A stretch of 64,000 bases of DNA, from contig WOAB01000146.1 in the NCBI GenBank assembly GCA_027886185.1, positions 558,001 through 622,000 of the forward strand, in the 5' to 3' direction. The DNA is from Rheum nobile (lineage: Eukaryota > Streptophyta > Magnoliopsida > Caryophyllales > Polygonaceae). The notes beneath the pieces are model-generated. The model was not told the origin of the DNA. It did no database searches and saw nothing but the letters and a program-made list of their open reading frames with translations. Shown piece by piece: positions 34,573-46,991 of the stretch; the stretch's first letter is position 1, and every line of letters starts with the position of its first letter. Both the position numbers and the translations under genes were made by a program.

Positions 34573-35998
34573 AGGAAACGTTACTCGAAAGCTCGCCAGG
34601 CCTCCCATGACGACACAAACTAGGAGCACGATGAGTGCTTCGGATGTGAACTCCCATGACAATCCTCTCAGGTAAACCAACGCTAGGAACACCGATAACG
34701 TTAGCACATTGTTCATAGTCACTGACCCGTATATCTGCAATGTCGCAGAATCATTCAAGATAAATCTAATAAATTAAGTAAAAGTATTGCTTTTTTTCGT
34801 TGTACTCGTACCATGGAAAAGGTTAGAGAAGTGGATTTGATGTTCTTCCTCTTCGCAAAGAGAATTCCGGTGAGGGCTTCGCTTGAGGAGACGAGAGGGA
34901 GGATCACGAACGAGATGAACAAGGAAGGAAGGAATGCCGGTTGCATCAGAGAAGTTGTCCACCGCATCCACCAATGGATCGGAGAAGAATGCTCCCTATT
35001 AGCAGCATTAGCCCTGCTTTTAAGGTTGTTTGTGTTCTGTTCATGGAAATGGAAACCATCTTGTCGTCTTTAGCTTCTTCTTTTTCTTCTTCTCTTGAAC
35101 TCTGGCAAATTGGCAATGACATAAGCAAGATCGATCAATACTATTCTACCTTCATTTACTTTACTTTCTTGAAAATTACTACTAATAGTTCACATTTAGA
35201 CGGAGGGAGTACATTTTGGAAGTGGTGGGAAGAGGATAGAGAACGCTTTGCTTTCTTGACCCATCTAGCAATTCCAAGAATGAACTCATTCTCATCAAGC
35301 CTATCAAACTCCTTGATGAGTTCCTCCACCATGTCATCTTCGTCTAACTCGATCTCTCGAATCTCCATCCCTATGATAAATGCTCTCAGCTCGGATGCTG
35401 AGAGGTAGTTATCCCCATTCAAGTCAATTCTCCTGAACAATCTGTAAGATAGTGCAAAAAACATGAGAAAACACAGTACAAGAACAAGTAAATATTAATG
35501 TGTAACCTTCTTATGACGTCTTGATTAGGCTTCCCATCATCAGTGAGGAGCATCCCAATTGCCTGTGTTTCCAAGTGCTTAATGAACCCCAAGATGACGC
35601 GTGAATTAGCTGAATCAAAGCATACCAAGAACAATCATGGCATCAGGCAAAGTGCCAAGTACCGGAAGAAAGAGGCCTCCAACGACACCAGGACCGAGAA
35701 TCTCAAGCAAGAGCTCGCTTCCATTAGACAAAGATGTTGCAGCTATATACAACAAGTAGCCATAGACTCCAATCAAGAACAGATTCCCAAGTGACGTGGT
35801 GGTGCAAGGCAGGAATCCATAAGTTTCATCACATGAGGAGGAGGAGGAGACTTTGAGGCGGATATAAGACGGTTTTGGCTGATCATGGAGGCTTTCGAGT
35901 GCTTGACCCGAATGCAGTAATCGCCCCGAGGAGGTGTTGTAGAGGTGGAAGATGAAGAGGAGGATCAAAACAAGAGGTAAAGAGAGCTGCTTGTTCAT
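34573..35998 (-). pseudogene. NCL: NCL-type EF-hand Na+/Ca2+ exchanger-like gene, broken
   Basis: The minus strand starts MNKQLSLPLVLILLFIFH, a signal-like N-terminus. A CDETYGFLPCTTTSLGNLF segment and the beginning of the first exchanger repeat (LPVLGTLPDAMIVL) follow. The rest of the first repeat is missing; sequence jumps near 35625 to the EF-hand region (GMLLTDDGKPNQDVIRR). One good EF-hand loop is present, DLNGDNYLSASE (about 35420). The second exchanger repeat (DPLVDAVDNFSDATGIPSF, then FISFVILPLVSSSEAL) has two frameshifts near 34985 and 34945. The last exon (GSVTMNNVLTLSVFL...ASFRVTF) is cut by the Copia LTR and ends at 11147. Intact members move Na+/Ca2+ across membranes; this copy cannot. 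Confidence 0.88.
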
Positions 35999-38135
35999 GT
36001 TTTTGTTGGGATTTTTGGTGTGATTGTTTTGAGTTGGTGTTTAGTAAAAGAGCAATAGCTTGTTGTAGTGGTTTGGACTTTGATTTGCATTTTGATTGTC
36101 TTGTGGGAGAAGTGACACAATTGCTTGAAGGATACAATTAAAATGGAGAAAATAAAGACAGCACCAAAAGAATTTCACAAGGATAAATATTGTGTTGCTT
36201 GTGAGTAATGTAAATGATCTTGACGTGGTCAATCATCAACAAATAACAGCAACCACGAAATTTCTTGAACACCAATCTGAGTACAGTATCGGTAGTTCCA
36301 CAAGGCTGTTTTTTTTTTTTGTGATAACGAGTTACGAACATACAGAAAATAATAAGAGGTAACGTGTAATAGGTGTTTGCGTGAATGTAATTGTAGCTAA
36401 TGTTTTGTGTGAAATTTTACATTTTTTTGAAGATTTAAAATGATTTTAGTATTAGACAAAAGAAGTGTAATCTGAGATGATGGGAATGGGACAAGTAAGG
36501 ATTGCGTGAATGAGAAAGTAATAGGTAACCGTAACACTATATTTTTATAATAAAAGTAATTTTCTAAAGAATATATTGGTTTTAAAAAAATTGACTTCAG
36601 AAATTTATAATTAAATTAGTCAATTAGTAAGAAATTGGAAGATTTCATATTCTTCGTATATATAATTAGCAACAAGTGTAACTGCATGTGTAAGCATAAG
36701 TACGGTCCTCACTTGAAAACAATAATAAGCATGTGTATTGTTTTCAAGTGGTCTATAAAAAGTATCCTTTTGAATATAAAAAGAAAATAACATTCAAAAG
36801 ATTAACAAGCAATTCCATTTCCATGTGGTTCCTTTCGTTTGGAAAATAATCAGTCCTTAATTCCATTCCATATGGTTCCTTCAAACTTTTGTAAGAACTT
36901 ATTCAGATAACCATATAAGTAATTATTCAAAACTTCTAAGGATTTGTTTGGATTCTCGAAAAAGTACATTAAATTACATTATCTTATATTAAATGGTTCA
37001 TTTAACATAATTTAATACAAAATAATGCATTCTCATTGGAAATCTAAAATGAATTTTATCTTGCTTCGTTTGAAGGAATTGAAGCAGATAACCAGATAGC
37101 CATATAAATACTTATTAAGCATAAATAAAGACTCTCTTTTTTTCATAGTCGTCATGTCATGTTTTTCAGCTACGTACTCTTGATAAGCTTCATGATCAAC
37201 AAGATGTCATATTGCGCGATGAAGACGCAAAATGACAAATTAAAGACGCGAAAAATGAAGAAAACAACAGCAGCAAAACCGCATGATGGTCCCTCCACAA
37301 GTTTTCCATGCCCATAAGTCCCTGTTGCTGTTTTATGGTCTCCTCTTCTTTCACTTTCATTCCTACTCCTTTGGCGTCAAAACCAGCAACTTACATGGTC
37401 TTTCAATAGTGTTAATAACTATTCATTTCTTGATATTGGCATTTCTGCATGAATGAATGATTCTTCCGTTTCCCAGATCGACAAGTTCAATGTTTGATTA
37501 AATCTACAAGAATTTCATGTTCAGGCCTAAAATTCTTATGCAACTACAGTACGTACACAGAAGAGTGGTTAATATGAACACTGCATTTATTTCAAGCACA
37601 GTCCTGTTGGATGAAGCTAGCAAATATGTAAATGTCTACAACACACAACAAAATTAGAAGTTTTTACCTCTTTCATTTCTGGGTACCATTTTACAATTGA
37701 TGTGAGTGAAAGAGGGGAAAAAGGTACTGGATAAAATCATCAAAGAGGAATAATACAAAGTTACAGACATAATTTTGATACACCAGCAACCCCCTTAGAA
37801 GGCTGTTATTTTTTCCTCCTCCTTAGAAGAAAAAACAGAAAGTGATATCAAATCACTAAAATACCCACATTACAAGTTATTTATTCCCCATAATAATTAA
37901 TTGAGAAAACTAAAAGCCACCCGGGAAGAAAAAAAAAACAGGTTGTTTACCCCATGATAAAAGCACACAGGCCAAAATGTAATTAATTCTACTAAATAAA
38001 CACTCACAAATTCAGAAGAAAAATAATAAATGGGTGAAAATTAAGAGAGGAAATGTAGAATGCACAATTTTTAGGCCTAAAATTTTCAACAACAAAAAAT
38101 TGTCCAATTCCAGTTCTAAATTAATCCCCTGTAAA
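35999..38135. other. Intergenic, AT-rich, no gene seen
   Basis: No conserved coding frame, repeat array or TE end is seen. The 5' flank of the broken NCL gene and the 3' flank of the bZIP gene fall here. Confidence 0.6.
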
Positions 38136-39863
38136 TTAGGAGGTGATGAGTTGCTCCTTCCCAGTACACATTGCAGCTTGAGCTTGAGTAGTTGAAGTTG
38201 TGTTGTCACTGCAGTTGTCCCCCATCTTTTTCATGCTTTGTTGATGAAACTTTTGCCTTAATCTCTCTATCTCCTTCTTTAATGCTTCTTGATGAGCTGC
38301 CCAATATTCAATTATACACATACCAAATTTAAAATTCATATAGCACTTCCACTATACAAAATTTTAATAAAGATGTATAAGAAAAATGGATCATTTTGAA
38401 GACAAATACTTTAGAAAAATGTACATGGCTACATCATAGGAAGACAAATTTAGCTCCTACACATATTGACTTTAAGTTGTAGAGGAATCATTTATGTGTA
38501 GTGTAGTCAATCAATTAGCAATGTATACAGAAAGAATTTTATATAATTAGCAGGTATCTTAACATTGAATTCTCTTGAAACCCACTTGAACAAGTATCTT
38601 TGTTACTTGAAACTTGAAACTATTGGTTTGAATTATTCTATTTCCATTGTAACATTTTAATAGCTTATGTGTATTGTGTAGTGTATCTTTTTAATCATCA
38701 ATATATTTCAACTATGACTAAAGCTAATTAATTGATAATTTTATCCCTCAATTGTGTCTCATACCCTTATATAGTTTTTTTCCCATAGAAGTCACTAGTC
38801 CATTAATATTACAACAACAAAAAGGAATTCAAACTATGTTATGTTTACTAGCTAATCATAACCAAATTTTGTAAATAGAGAATTAATTACATCAAAATTT
38901 AGGGAAAAAACAGAAGAGTTTGGAGATGAAAATGAAGTAAGTACCATCTTTGAAGATCTTATCTTGAGCCAAAGCAGCTAGACGTTGCTTGAGAGCACTG
39001 TTGTCGACGTTGAGCAGCAGCCTCTGATGATCCAAGTATGCTACTCTTGGTGATAATGCTGATACCTCCGTCTTCATTTATTCATTAATGTAATTATTAA
39101 TTACCATATATAATTGAGGCTTCAATTACAAATTATTGAGCAGTTAATTAAGTACTATTTAATTTAGTAATTTATGTTAATGTTAATTACCTGCAATGTG
39201 CTTACGCTCCTTTCCAGCTCTGAAATATACTGTAGTTTTCTCACTCTTGATCTCTGCGCAGACTGTCGATTTGCTAATATTCTGCCATCCAATTTTAAAT
39301 TGAATTTTATTCAAAAATTGCTTAATAATCAACTTCGACGAAATTGCCCCTGGATTGAGAAAATATTACCTTTTTACCCTCTTGGGATCAACGAGGTCGC
39401 GAGGGCTAGAGGTCTCAGCTTCCACCGGCTCCGACTTGGCGGCGGCGTTAACCGGCGCCGCAGCCGCCTCCATCTGCTCGTCCACCGCCATCATTTTCTC
39501 ATCGCCGTTGCTATCTTGATCCGATGGCGACGAGGGGCTCGACGACGGCCCAAGCGTCTCCGGTGCCGCGGAAGCGCCGCCGCCGGAAAGGTCGTCGGAG
39601 AACATGGAAATGAGCTGGTCGTCGTCGATCCTATCGAATCCGATGCCGGAGGAGTGCATGAAGGGGGCGGCGTCGAGGAAGGCCATGGAGTCGCTGACGG
39701 AGCGGCGGTGGGAGCCCCTCGGGGCGGGGGCGAAGTCGAGGAAGTCTCCGGCCCACGGCGGCTGGTGGGAGGTCGCGGGCGGTGCGATGGCGGCGAAGGG
39801 AGGGAATGCAGGGGGCCAATTGGGAGACATTGCTGCTGGGATTTTGGGTGGCAGCTGCGCCAT
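38136..39863 (-). CDS. bZIP transcription factor, group E (bZIP34/61-like), 290 aa
   Basis: Four exons on the minus strand: 39370-39863, 39191-39281, 38945-39071 and 38136-38296. GT/AG borders and phases join exactly to 873 bp including the stop. The N-terminus is MAQLPPKIPAAMSPNWPPAF, followed by RRSVSDSMAFL and an acidic region. The basic region has the N-X7-R signature (ANRQSAQRSR) and sits across the exon 1/2 joint. The leucine zipper continues through TLQTEVSALSPRVAYLDHQ; the Pro inside the zipper is typical of group E and is known to hinder homodimers. This should be a nuclear DNA-binding regulator, probably acting as a heterodimer. An in-frame ATG at 40034 lies only about 14 nt from the TATA box, so the start at 39863 was chosen. 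No defects are seen. Confidence 0.94.
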
Positions 39864-40047
39864 TTTTGGGATTGGGAATCGGATTCCGCGGAATTGCCAA
39901 ACAAACGGGGGGAAATGGAAACGGAATTGAGTGATGGGATTGGGAATTAGGAGAGTTGGAGCAATGTCAATTGGGAAACTTATTACTTGTATTGGTTTTT
40001 TTGGGAGCAGAAAAACAAACGAACTCAAGTCCATTGCAGTACAAGAG

Positions 40048-40054
40048 ATTTATA
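40048..40054 (-). promoter_or_regulatory. Probable TATA box of the bZIP gene
   Basis: The minus strand reads TATAAAT about 185 nt upstream of the chosen ATG, placing transcription start near 40020 and giving a 5' leader of about 160 nt. Confidence 0.5.
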
Positions 40055-41049
40055 AAACAATGCATGAGAAATTCGGAATTTCCTAAATTACCCTTCAATT
40101 AAGAATTTTTATTTTATGTTTTTTGTTGGGTTTTAAAAGCAGTGGTCACATGGAGGATGAAGAGGGGACAGCTATCAACAGCTGGTGATTGGATTGAGAA
40201 AGCCATGCTCAATTGCTCATACTTCCTCTCTTCTTTTAGATTTTATTAGTGATTTAAGATGTTTAATTTTGATTAAGATGTTTATTTTGATGCAATTCAA
40301 TGTAAGTTTGATTTTTTTTATATAGTATATATACTATTTGGAAGTCGTGGTAGTGTGCAAGAAGACTCTTTTCCCTTTGGTAAACATCGAATTATAATTT
40401 TATATGGAATCCCGTGATTATATAATTTATATGTTAGTTAATGTTACATTAGTAATTCTTAATGCAGCTCTAAAAGAATAGACAAAAAGATGTGCAAAAA
40501 GGGTAGAGGGATCAACTAAAGATGATGAACGCACAGAGGAATCAGCCCACCACGTGCAGAGGAATCATAAATATTTTTAAAACATACATAAATATTGGGT
40601 GCACTTATTCCGTAGTTCAATGCGCTTTCGTCTTTGCAAGTTCAATATGTGTATGAAAACATAGTTATGAACTAGTGTAGTATCACTTACTTGCATGGAT
40701 TTTTTTTTTATATTTAAAAAAATTATATATTAAATCAATATAGAATTGTTATAGAAGTAAATTAATGATAATATAAAAAAAAATTAATTGAATAAAAAAT
40801 ATTAAAGAGATTGACAACATATTATCGAAAGAGAGGCGAAACTATCCATAAATTTTATATATAGTAAAAACTGGCTAATTAATTTTGAAGTGTGGATAGC
40901 CATATCCCTAATATTAATACTACTAAAATGATAAAGCATAATCAAAATGTTCATCTAATACATGAAAATGAAACACTAAACATAAAATCTCGTAAGATGT
41001 TCAAAATTACTACAAATTATGAAAAACTTTCTTGTATACTACATTGGTT
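40055..41049. other. Intergenic, AT-rich, no gene seen
   Basis: The region upstream of the bZIP gene is followed by low-complexity A/T. No coding domain or element border is recognised. Confidence 0.55.
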
Positions 41050-41811
41050 GTAGTATTATATCTTTTTTTGTTGCATATTAAAATCTCCAAACCTTTGTTG
41101 TTGATAACTCTTGATGATGCAACATAAAACTGACCATGAATGAAAATAGGGCGTGAAAGACACAAACAGACATTTGCAAGTGATTGGCCTCAGCTCTTGT
41201 TTATCGTCATAGCGAAACGACACTCAAGAAAAATTGACTTCATTGAAACATGAACGAATATGAAGTGTCTGATGGTGACATGAGCACGCGAGGAATCAAA
41301 ACTTGTCCGATATTGTTGCCTGAAATATTCTTCCTTGTTTGACATGACTGTCGAGCTGCATGATTATCAATCTTGTCCTATTACATAAACATGAGGACTG
41401 GTCAATATTTTGAAGCAACATAATAAGGACTCAAACCTTAAGTTTAAGTACATGATTTGGGACACCATAACATCTAATACTGTTCAAGTAGTCAGATGTA
41501 TAAACACTTACATCGTTGTCCGCAATAAAACTTGTCTTGCACATGATATCCAAATTGAGATAAACTTTCTCATCACCAAGTAACAAAGACAATATATAGT
41601 CATTAACTCTATCTACATCTTCATGTGTTGGTGCAAGAATTTCCCATTCTTCAAAGTATTTCGAAAACAACTTATTGTCCAAAAGAGAGGAATAAACACA
41701 CTTAACAATTGCTGGAATCGGATCTAAGTCATAATCCTTCACAAATAGTTCATCAGGAATTTGTATTTGTGTTTCTCCATCATTGTCATCACCTACAATA
41801 CCATCACTCAT
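41050..41811 (-). pseudogene. Helitron helicase (Pif1-like) C-terminal remnant
   Basis: A 126-codon frame from 41811 contains EEWEILAPTHEDVDRVNDYI and YLNSIRCYGVPNHVLKLKV, then a stop. Further down other frames give LIMLLQNIDQSSCLCNRTRL (about 41400) and FAMTINKS, stop, GQSLANVCLCLSRPIF, HGQFYVASSRVINNKGLEIL (about 41215-41065). These are the late helicase motifs of plant Helitron RepHel proteins in the right order. Frameshifts and stops show decay, and no Rep domain or Helitron ends are visible nearby. Confidence 0.88.
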
Positions 41812-42300
41812 GCTTGATACCTATTCAAAAAAATCATTTGCTTCTTGGAAACATAATCAGATGTACCTTATCGAATCAGCGTGTTTCTTGTCAAATTAAG
41901 AACTATACAATATTTCCACAAATAAGAGGAATTAATGGTGGCGAAATATTAACTTTTTTAGTAACATGGCATTAGAGTTTATAGAGTCAAATATGGTGGT
42001 ACTTATAGATGATTAATTTTTATACATCAATACTCATAAAAAACCATCATACTATAGGGAAAAAATAACAATCAAAACCAGTATTGAACCACTATAGTTC
42101 TCCAAACCAAAGTTGAATGTTAAATAGAAGTCATATTATGTTATCCAAGCGAAAAAAATGAATTGTTTCTATGATAAATTTTACAAAAAACTAATTTTAT
42201 ATAAAAATCTATATGATACTACATAATAGTTTTAATCAAAGTGAAATGTTTCTTGTCTTTAACTAACTTCTTAGCTTAGCGGAGTACAAGTTGGTTCTTT
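41812..42300. other. Intergenic, no feature identified
   Basis: The stretch is AT-rich, with no Helitron 5' TC end or coding frame recognised. It borders the G-box repeats. Confidence 0.5.
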
Positions 42301-42808
42301 AAATTTATGGCTAAGAATATTGTTTGCAACGTTTTTGAAAGAATAGACTATACAAAATATTCATATTGTAAGTATATCCGGCTAATATGGGCAGAGATTT
42401 TATTTTATTTGATTTTCGAAAAACCAACGAAAAAAATGAGAGCTTGACACGTTGCAAATTCAATACAGTGATGCCACGTGGCAGTAGAAAATTTTGGTTC
42501 ATTTTGGGGGCGCCACGTGGCGTAGTAGGTATTCTACTTTAGTAGATATATAGTAGATTACATACAAAAAATATATGGTCGAGAATATTGTTTGCTACGT
42601 TTTTGGAAAGAATATATTATACAAAATATTCGTATTGTATGCATATCCGGCTAATATGGGCAGAGATTTTATTTTCTTTGATTTTATTTGATTTTCGAAA
42701 AACCAACGTAAAAAATGAGAGCTTGACACGTGGCAAATTCAATACCGTGATGCCACGTGGCAGCATAAAATTTTGGTTCATTTTGGGAGCGTCAAGTGGC
42801 ATAGTAGG
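42301..42808 (+). repeat. About 270-bp tandem repeat with palindromic G-boxes, two copies
   Basis: Copies begin near 42305 and 42574. Each has GAATATTGTTTGC, GGCTAATATGGGCAGAGATTTTA, ATGAGAGCTTGACACG, GATGCCACGTGGCAG and TTTTGGTTCATTTTGGG. The palindromes TGCCACGTGGCA and CGCCACGTGGCG contain the CACGTG core bound by plant bZIP/bHLH factors. The second copy is cut at its end by the element at 42809, and a third follows that element. Confidence 0.88.
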
Positions 42809-43375
42809 TAATACGATTATGATGGCTCGGATCTCGTCTGAAGTCGGATCTAGGTAGGAAATTGTCTCGGATCCTTCTCTTCGTAGCCGGATAAGTACGA
42901 ATCACCGGGAAGGATGGTCCGCGGCTCTCTTATGCTCGCTTGGGCGAGGGTGGGGCGAGAGTGAAGGTTGTGTTTGTGAACCGTGACGTGGTTCAATCGG
43001 GTCTAACCAGTTTTGTGACGCCGAGGCCTAAGGGGAGGAGTTCAACTCAACTACAAAGCTTAAGCATAAATTTCAACGTAACTAAAACGATTACAAGTTT
43101 TGGCTATATATAGCCAAAATAGTACATGACCTTGATGGGCCTTATTTAACCTAATGGGATGAGTCCATACGCAGATGGGCTCGCACACCAAAACAGGAAT
43201 TAAGTTAAAACTAGTAACTACTATATAAGGAACTACTAAAAACGGAAAGTACTAAAATACATAGAAAAGCTAATTAAATAGGCTTGTCCAATGCCACGGG
43301 GGACGCCACGGTCTTGGTCTTCGGTGGCTCGCCGAAGCCTGGTTCAGGACTAGCCCGGAGCGCATTGTGATACCC
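42809..43375 (-). mobile_element. TR-GAG-like element 3' LTR, cut near its inner edge
   Basis: It is homologous to 46992-47563. The terminal base pair is changed (TAATACG in place of TGATACG on the plus strand). The G2 solo LTR interrupts it 2 bp before its inner end. Confidence 0.88.
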
Positions 43376-45798
43376 CGTATTTTTGTAAGCTATTTCTAGA
43401 GTTCCGGGATTTTTCCCGAGTACCCGTTATGTACGTCGGATTTAATTCAGAGAGTTTAAGACGTTCGGTAATGCTCTCTGTATCTGTAATATTTTTCTCA
43501 GTGAAATAAAATACAGACGACGTGCTTTGGATTTTAATACTCGTTCGCGTACAATAATTTTATCCCGGGTTAATATCGTTTTCGTCTAAGAGCTGAGGAG
43601 GCGGCAAAGCCAAGGGCGGCGCCCGCCGTCGCCAGGCTCGAGGACTGGCGTAGTCGTCTTCCTAGTTGGGCGCCAGGCCTAGTGGCGGCGACCGTCGTGC
43701 AGTACGGCGCCCGCCGTAATTCGCCCGCCATAGGCAATTTGTGAGGCGGCGACCCTTGTTCTCCGCGGCGCCCGCCGTCGTTATCCGGAGGTCTTTGCTC
43801 GATGGTCGCCGGCGAGCCTCTGACGCGCCGGAGTAGCTCTTCGTAGGGCCATCATTGTGTTTCCTGGCATTTGGCTATAAAAGGAGGTGTTTGGGAGGGG
43901 TTTTTGAGCTCAATCCACAGCCCAAGCTCTCCCAAATTCTTGCCTCACCGGAGTTGTGCCTCGCCGAATTTCTGAAGCTTTCGTCGGAGGTCGTTTGGTG
44001 GTGTTTCCAGAGTGCCTTTGTGAAGCTTTTGGTAGCCTTGGAGGTTAGAAACCAAAGCAAGTCGAAGGAGGCCGAGTCGCTCGTGTTTTGGGTGAGTTTT
44101 ATCGCCGCTTCTGTCGTCTGAGTTCTTCACGGCGACCGCCGTGATGAACTGCGACGACCGCCGCCAAGAACGGCGACCGCCGCCAGTGTCCAGAATGCCT
44201 TTTTGGGCTTTTGGCTTTGGTGGTCGTCGTTCCTTTCGTTTTCTTTCGTCGTTTTTAGATTCGTACTGTGGTTATGTCGGATCTAACTTAGGGTTCCTTT
44301 TATGGGTCGATTCGAAGGTCGTTGTGCTGTCGGAGCTATACCCGTGTCGAGCCCGGAATCCCGTCGTTGTCGTTAGGCTTGTTTCTATTCTGCGGATTAA
44401 GGCAAGTGGCGGTTCGCTCTTGCTCATCGTTTCCATATTTACATTAATTATCAGTTATTTCAATTGATTAATTAATTTGGAACGATTATTACTGTGTTCT
44501 TCTGGAAGTGATTTATAAACTGTTTTGAAAATCATATAATAGGTTGTATATCTGTTAGAACAGCGTTATTATCTGTGATCGCCTTCTGGGCCTTTATGTG
44601 GATTTATTCTGTAACTATGATTGTGCTGTATCTGTATGGTTAGCACTGTTAGTTAGAAATGTACTCGGACTTCGTCCGGTCGTTTCTTTATAATCTGGTA
44701 TCGGGGTGGCTCGTCTTCACCTGGTATTATTCTAAGATCATGATCGGTCTCTTTCACAAGTGTGTAGAGGCAGGACACTTAGCTGGTGTCACAAACCTTT
44801 CGGTGTGCGTCACTCTCGACGAAACGTATACTAAGATGTGTCGTCCCAATGGTGGGGTACACATGTAAAAGTCTAATAACGTGATGTGTGTTTGAAATAT
44901 AAATCAGATAAGTGCTACTCGACGCACATAATAAATAAACCTTTGACGAGTAGTGCAGCTAAGTTATAGTGCAGCTAGGAAAACTCGTCTCGACTTTGAT
45001 CATAGTACGTTCTCTTTCCAATCTGGATCCGCTGTATGCGGTGAGGTTGGTCGTGAACCGAAGCATCTCAGTCAGCTTTTAAATCATTGTTGTATGATTC
45101 TTTAAACTTTCCAGATTTGTCATAATTCCTTAAAGACTCACTTCCGTTGGAGTCTTCCTTTGAGTTGATTTCTGTAATGATTCAGTCTTCCAGAGTCTTC
45201 TCTTGTGCATACCTCTTGTTATTATTCCGTAGAAGTATAAAGGTTGATTATCGTTATCGGTTATCATTCGAGAAACGATAAGTCTAACCTAATACAACTA
45301 CATCGAACCTTCTGCTTTGTACCCTTGCTAGTCTATTCAAGTAGACTAACCCACAAACTTTGTTCTCCGCATGTGGGCTGGTGTCATCCGTTCGATTCGG
45401 CACATCAGATAGAAAGTAGCTTAGAAGAATAGAAGGACTATGGAGTCGACGGTGGTTTTCGAATGTTTGAGTTATTTCGTTAATCGGGTTGAGATCTTTT
45501 GGGCAATGACTTTGGTTGTAATGTGTTTTGTAAGACTTCCGCTGTACCCTACTTTATAAGATTTCCGCTGTATTTGGTTTAAACTCTGTGTTAGCCTATT
45601 CGGGATTGGGTTGTAATCACGTAACTCATGTTTTCTTGACAATGTTATGTTTTGGAATTGAATGCTTTGATCATTATGTATCATTTGTATTTCATAAATT
45701 GTATTTAAATGGTAAAGCCTTGGGTGATCTCGGTAAGGAACACTGGGGTCACTGGCGGTAATTCCTTTCCAAAAGGGTTAAGTTTTGGGGGTGTTACA
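43376..45798 (+). mobile_element. G2-related Gypsy solo LTR with CGCAT duplication
   Basis: The 2423-bp LTR starts TGTGATACCCCG and ends GGGGGTGTTACA. CGCAT lies on both sides (43371-43375 and 45799-45803), proving a complete solo LTR left after LTR-LTR recombination. It has the TATA box (43876), GC hairpins such as GGCGGCGCCCGCCG, and the putative leader intron (44092-44258). It is clearly diverged from the composite LTRs. Confidence 0.93.
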
Positions 45799-45803
45799 CG
45801 CAT

Positions 45804-46619
45804 CATTCTCTCTCCCTTAGATTCGAAGCGTCCTGACTTCGAGCTGGTGGAGGCCAAGTAAAACATGCGCTCTGCAGCAAACGAGAGCGTTGTGTCGTTG
45901 TGTAGCTCGGGTTCGACTCTCGGCATCTCAAAAATCAATATGTAGGGCTTAGATGCGGGAGCGGTCTTGGTGTCAGGTGCCTTGGTCATCATCATCGCGC
46001 GGAAGCCCGGATCTGGAGTCGACAACCTCGGAAGGGCCGGCGTAGGCACATCGGGCTTGCGCGCGGGCATGGAAGCATCGGGCTCGGGAGTGGGCACGCT
46101 GGGGCACGGACCCGCTGTCGTGGACAAGGGGGCTGCTGCGCTGGGGGCCGATGAAGGAGTGAATGTTGTAGCCGCGGTCGATGCTGTTGCGGCCGCGGTC
46201 GCGGCAATGAGATTTCTGGCCTCCGCGAGCTGGGCTCGAAGCTCGGCGACCTCTTGGGCATGGGACTCGTCTGCTGCCTGGCGAACGGCCAACACTTGGC
46301 GCTTGGTGGTGGCTTCGTGTGCGACCGTTGGAACCGGTGACACGGGAGGGCGCTCGGAACGGCGCACATGCGGGTGCTCAGGGTAGCGCACTGGGGCGTA
46401 CTCGCGGCACGGTGGCGAGTTGTGTTGGCGCCTGGGCGGGTAGGATGGATGTCGGGACGGAGAGTACGGGCGGCGGGACTGGGGGTCACAGTTGCGGCGC
46501 GGCAGAATATAGTCCGGATGGGCCTCATATAGACTCACGCCACCAAACCATTCGTCGTTGTTCCACTCGTCGGTGAAGAGGTAGGGGTTGTAGGTCCACG
46601 GGAGGCGTCGGTGAGCCAT
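45804..46619 (-). CDS. TR-GAG-like element ORF, gag-like, no known domain
   Basis: From 46619 the frame reads MAHRRLPWTYNPYLFTDEW. A Pro/Arg/Tyr-rich stretch (CDPQSRRPYSPSRHPSYPP) and a probable coiled coil (ESHAQEVAELRAQLAEARN) follow, then an Ala/Thr/Pro-rich linker and a C-terminal KPYILIFEMPRVEP segment. It has no stop before the polypurine tract, so the native protein would read into the 3' LTR; at present it runs into the solo LTR. I see no zinc knuckle. It resembles structural proteins of non-autonomous elements only in position and composition. Confidence 0.6.
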
Positions 46620-46977
46620 GGGCGGGTGCTGGCTAGGCTAGGGTGTTCCAGGGTGGCTAGGTTTTTGGCTAGGTGGCACAACTAGGGAGAAGGCCGAACT
46701 AGGGTTGCTAGGGGCTACGACGGCTAGGGTTTGGGCAGCATGAAAGGGTTCGTATTTTGGCTTTTTGAGGGGTCAAACGATGTTCGTTTTGGGCGAATTT
46801 TATATGTCCGGACTCGTATCAAGAAGCTCTACAAGATTATGATAGAAAATTGCAGAAATGACGAAAACGTTTTGGACGAAATCTGTGCAGAAGTCGAGTT
46901 CGGTTTTGGGAGTTTTAATGGTGATGATGGGTAGGGAGAAAGGAAAAAGAAGGAAAGACACACCTCGTATCCCTGGC

Positions 46978-46989
46978 GCTCTGATACCA
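46978..46989 (-). other. Primer binding site of the TR-GAG-like element
   Basis: The minus strand reads TGGTATCAGAGC, 2 nt from the end of the 5' LTR. Confidence 0.92.
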
Positions 46990-46991
46990 AT

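Noticed and set aside
39864..40034. Upstream in-frame start extending the bZIP protein by 57 residues
   Set aside because: The ATG at 40034 is too close to the probable TATA box to be within the mRNA, and the family starts with MAQLPPK.
45705..45803. C-terminal tail VTPPKLNPFGKELPP of the TR-GAG-like ORF
   Set aside because: These residues come from the inserted solo LTR and are not part of the original element.
45967..46386. 139-codon plus-strand frame opposite the TR-GAG-like ORF
   Set aside because: It is a GC-rich antisense shadow of the minus-strand ORF.
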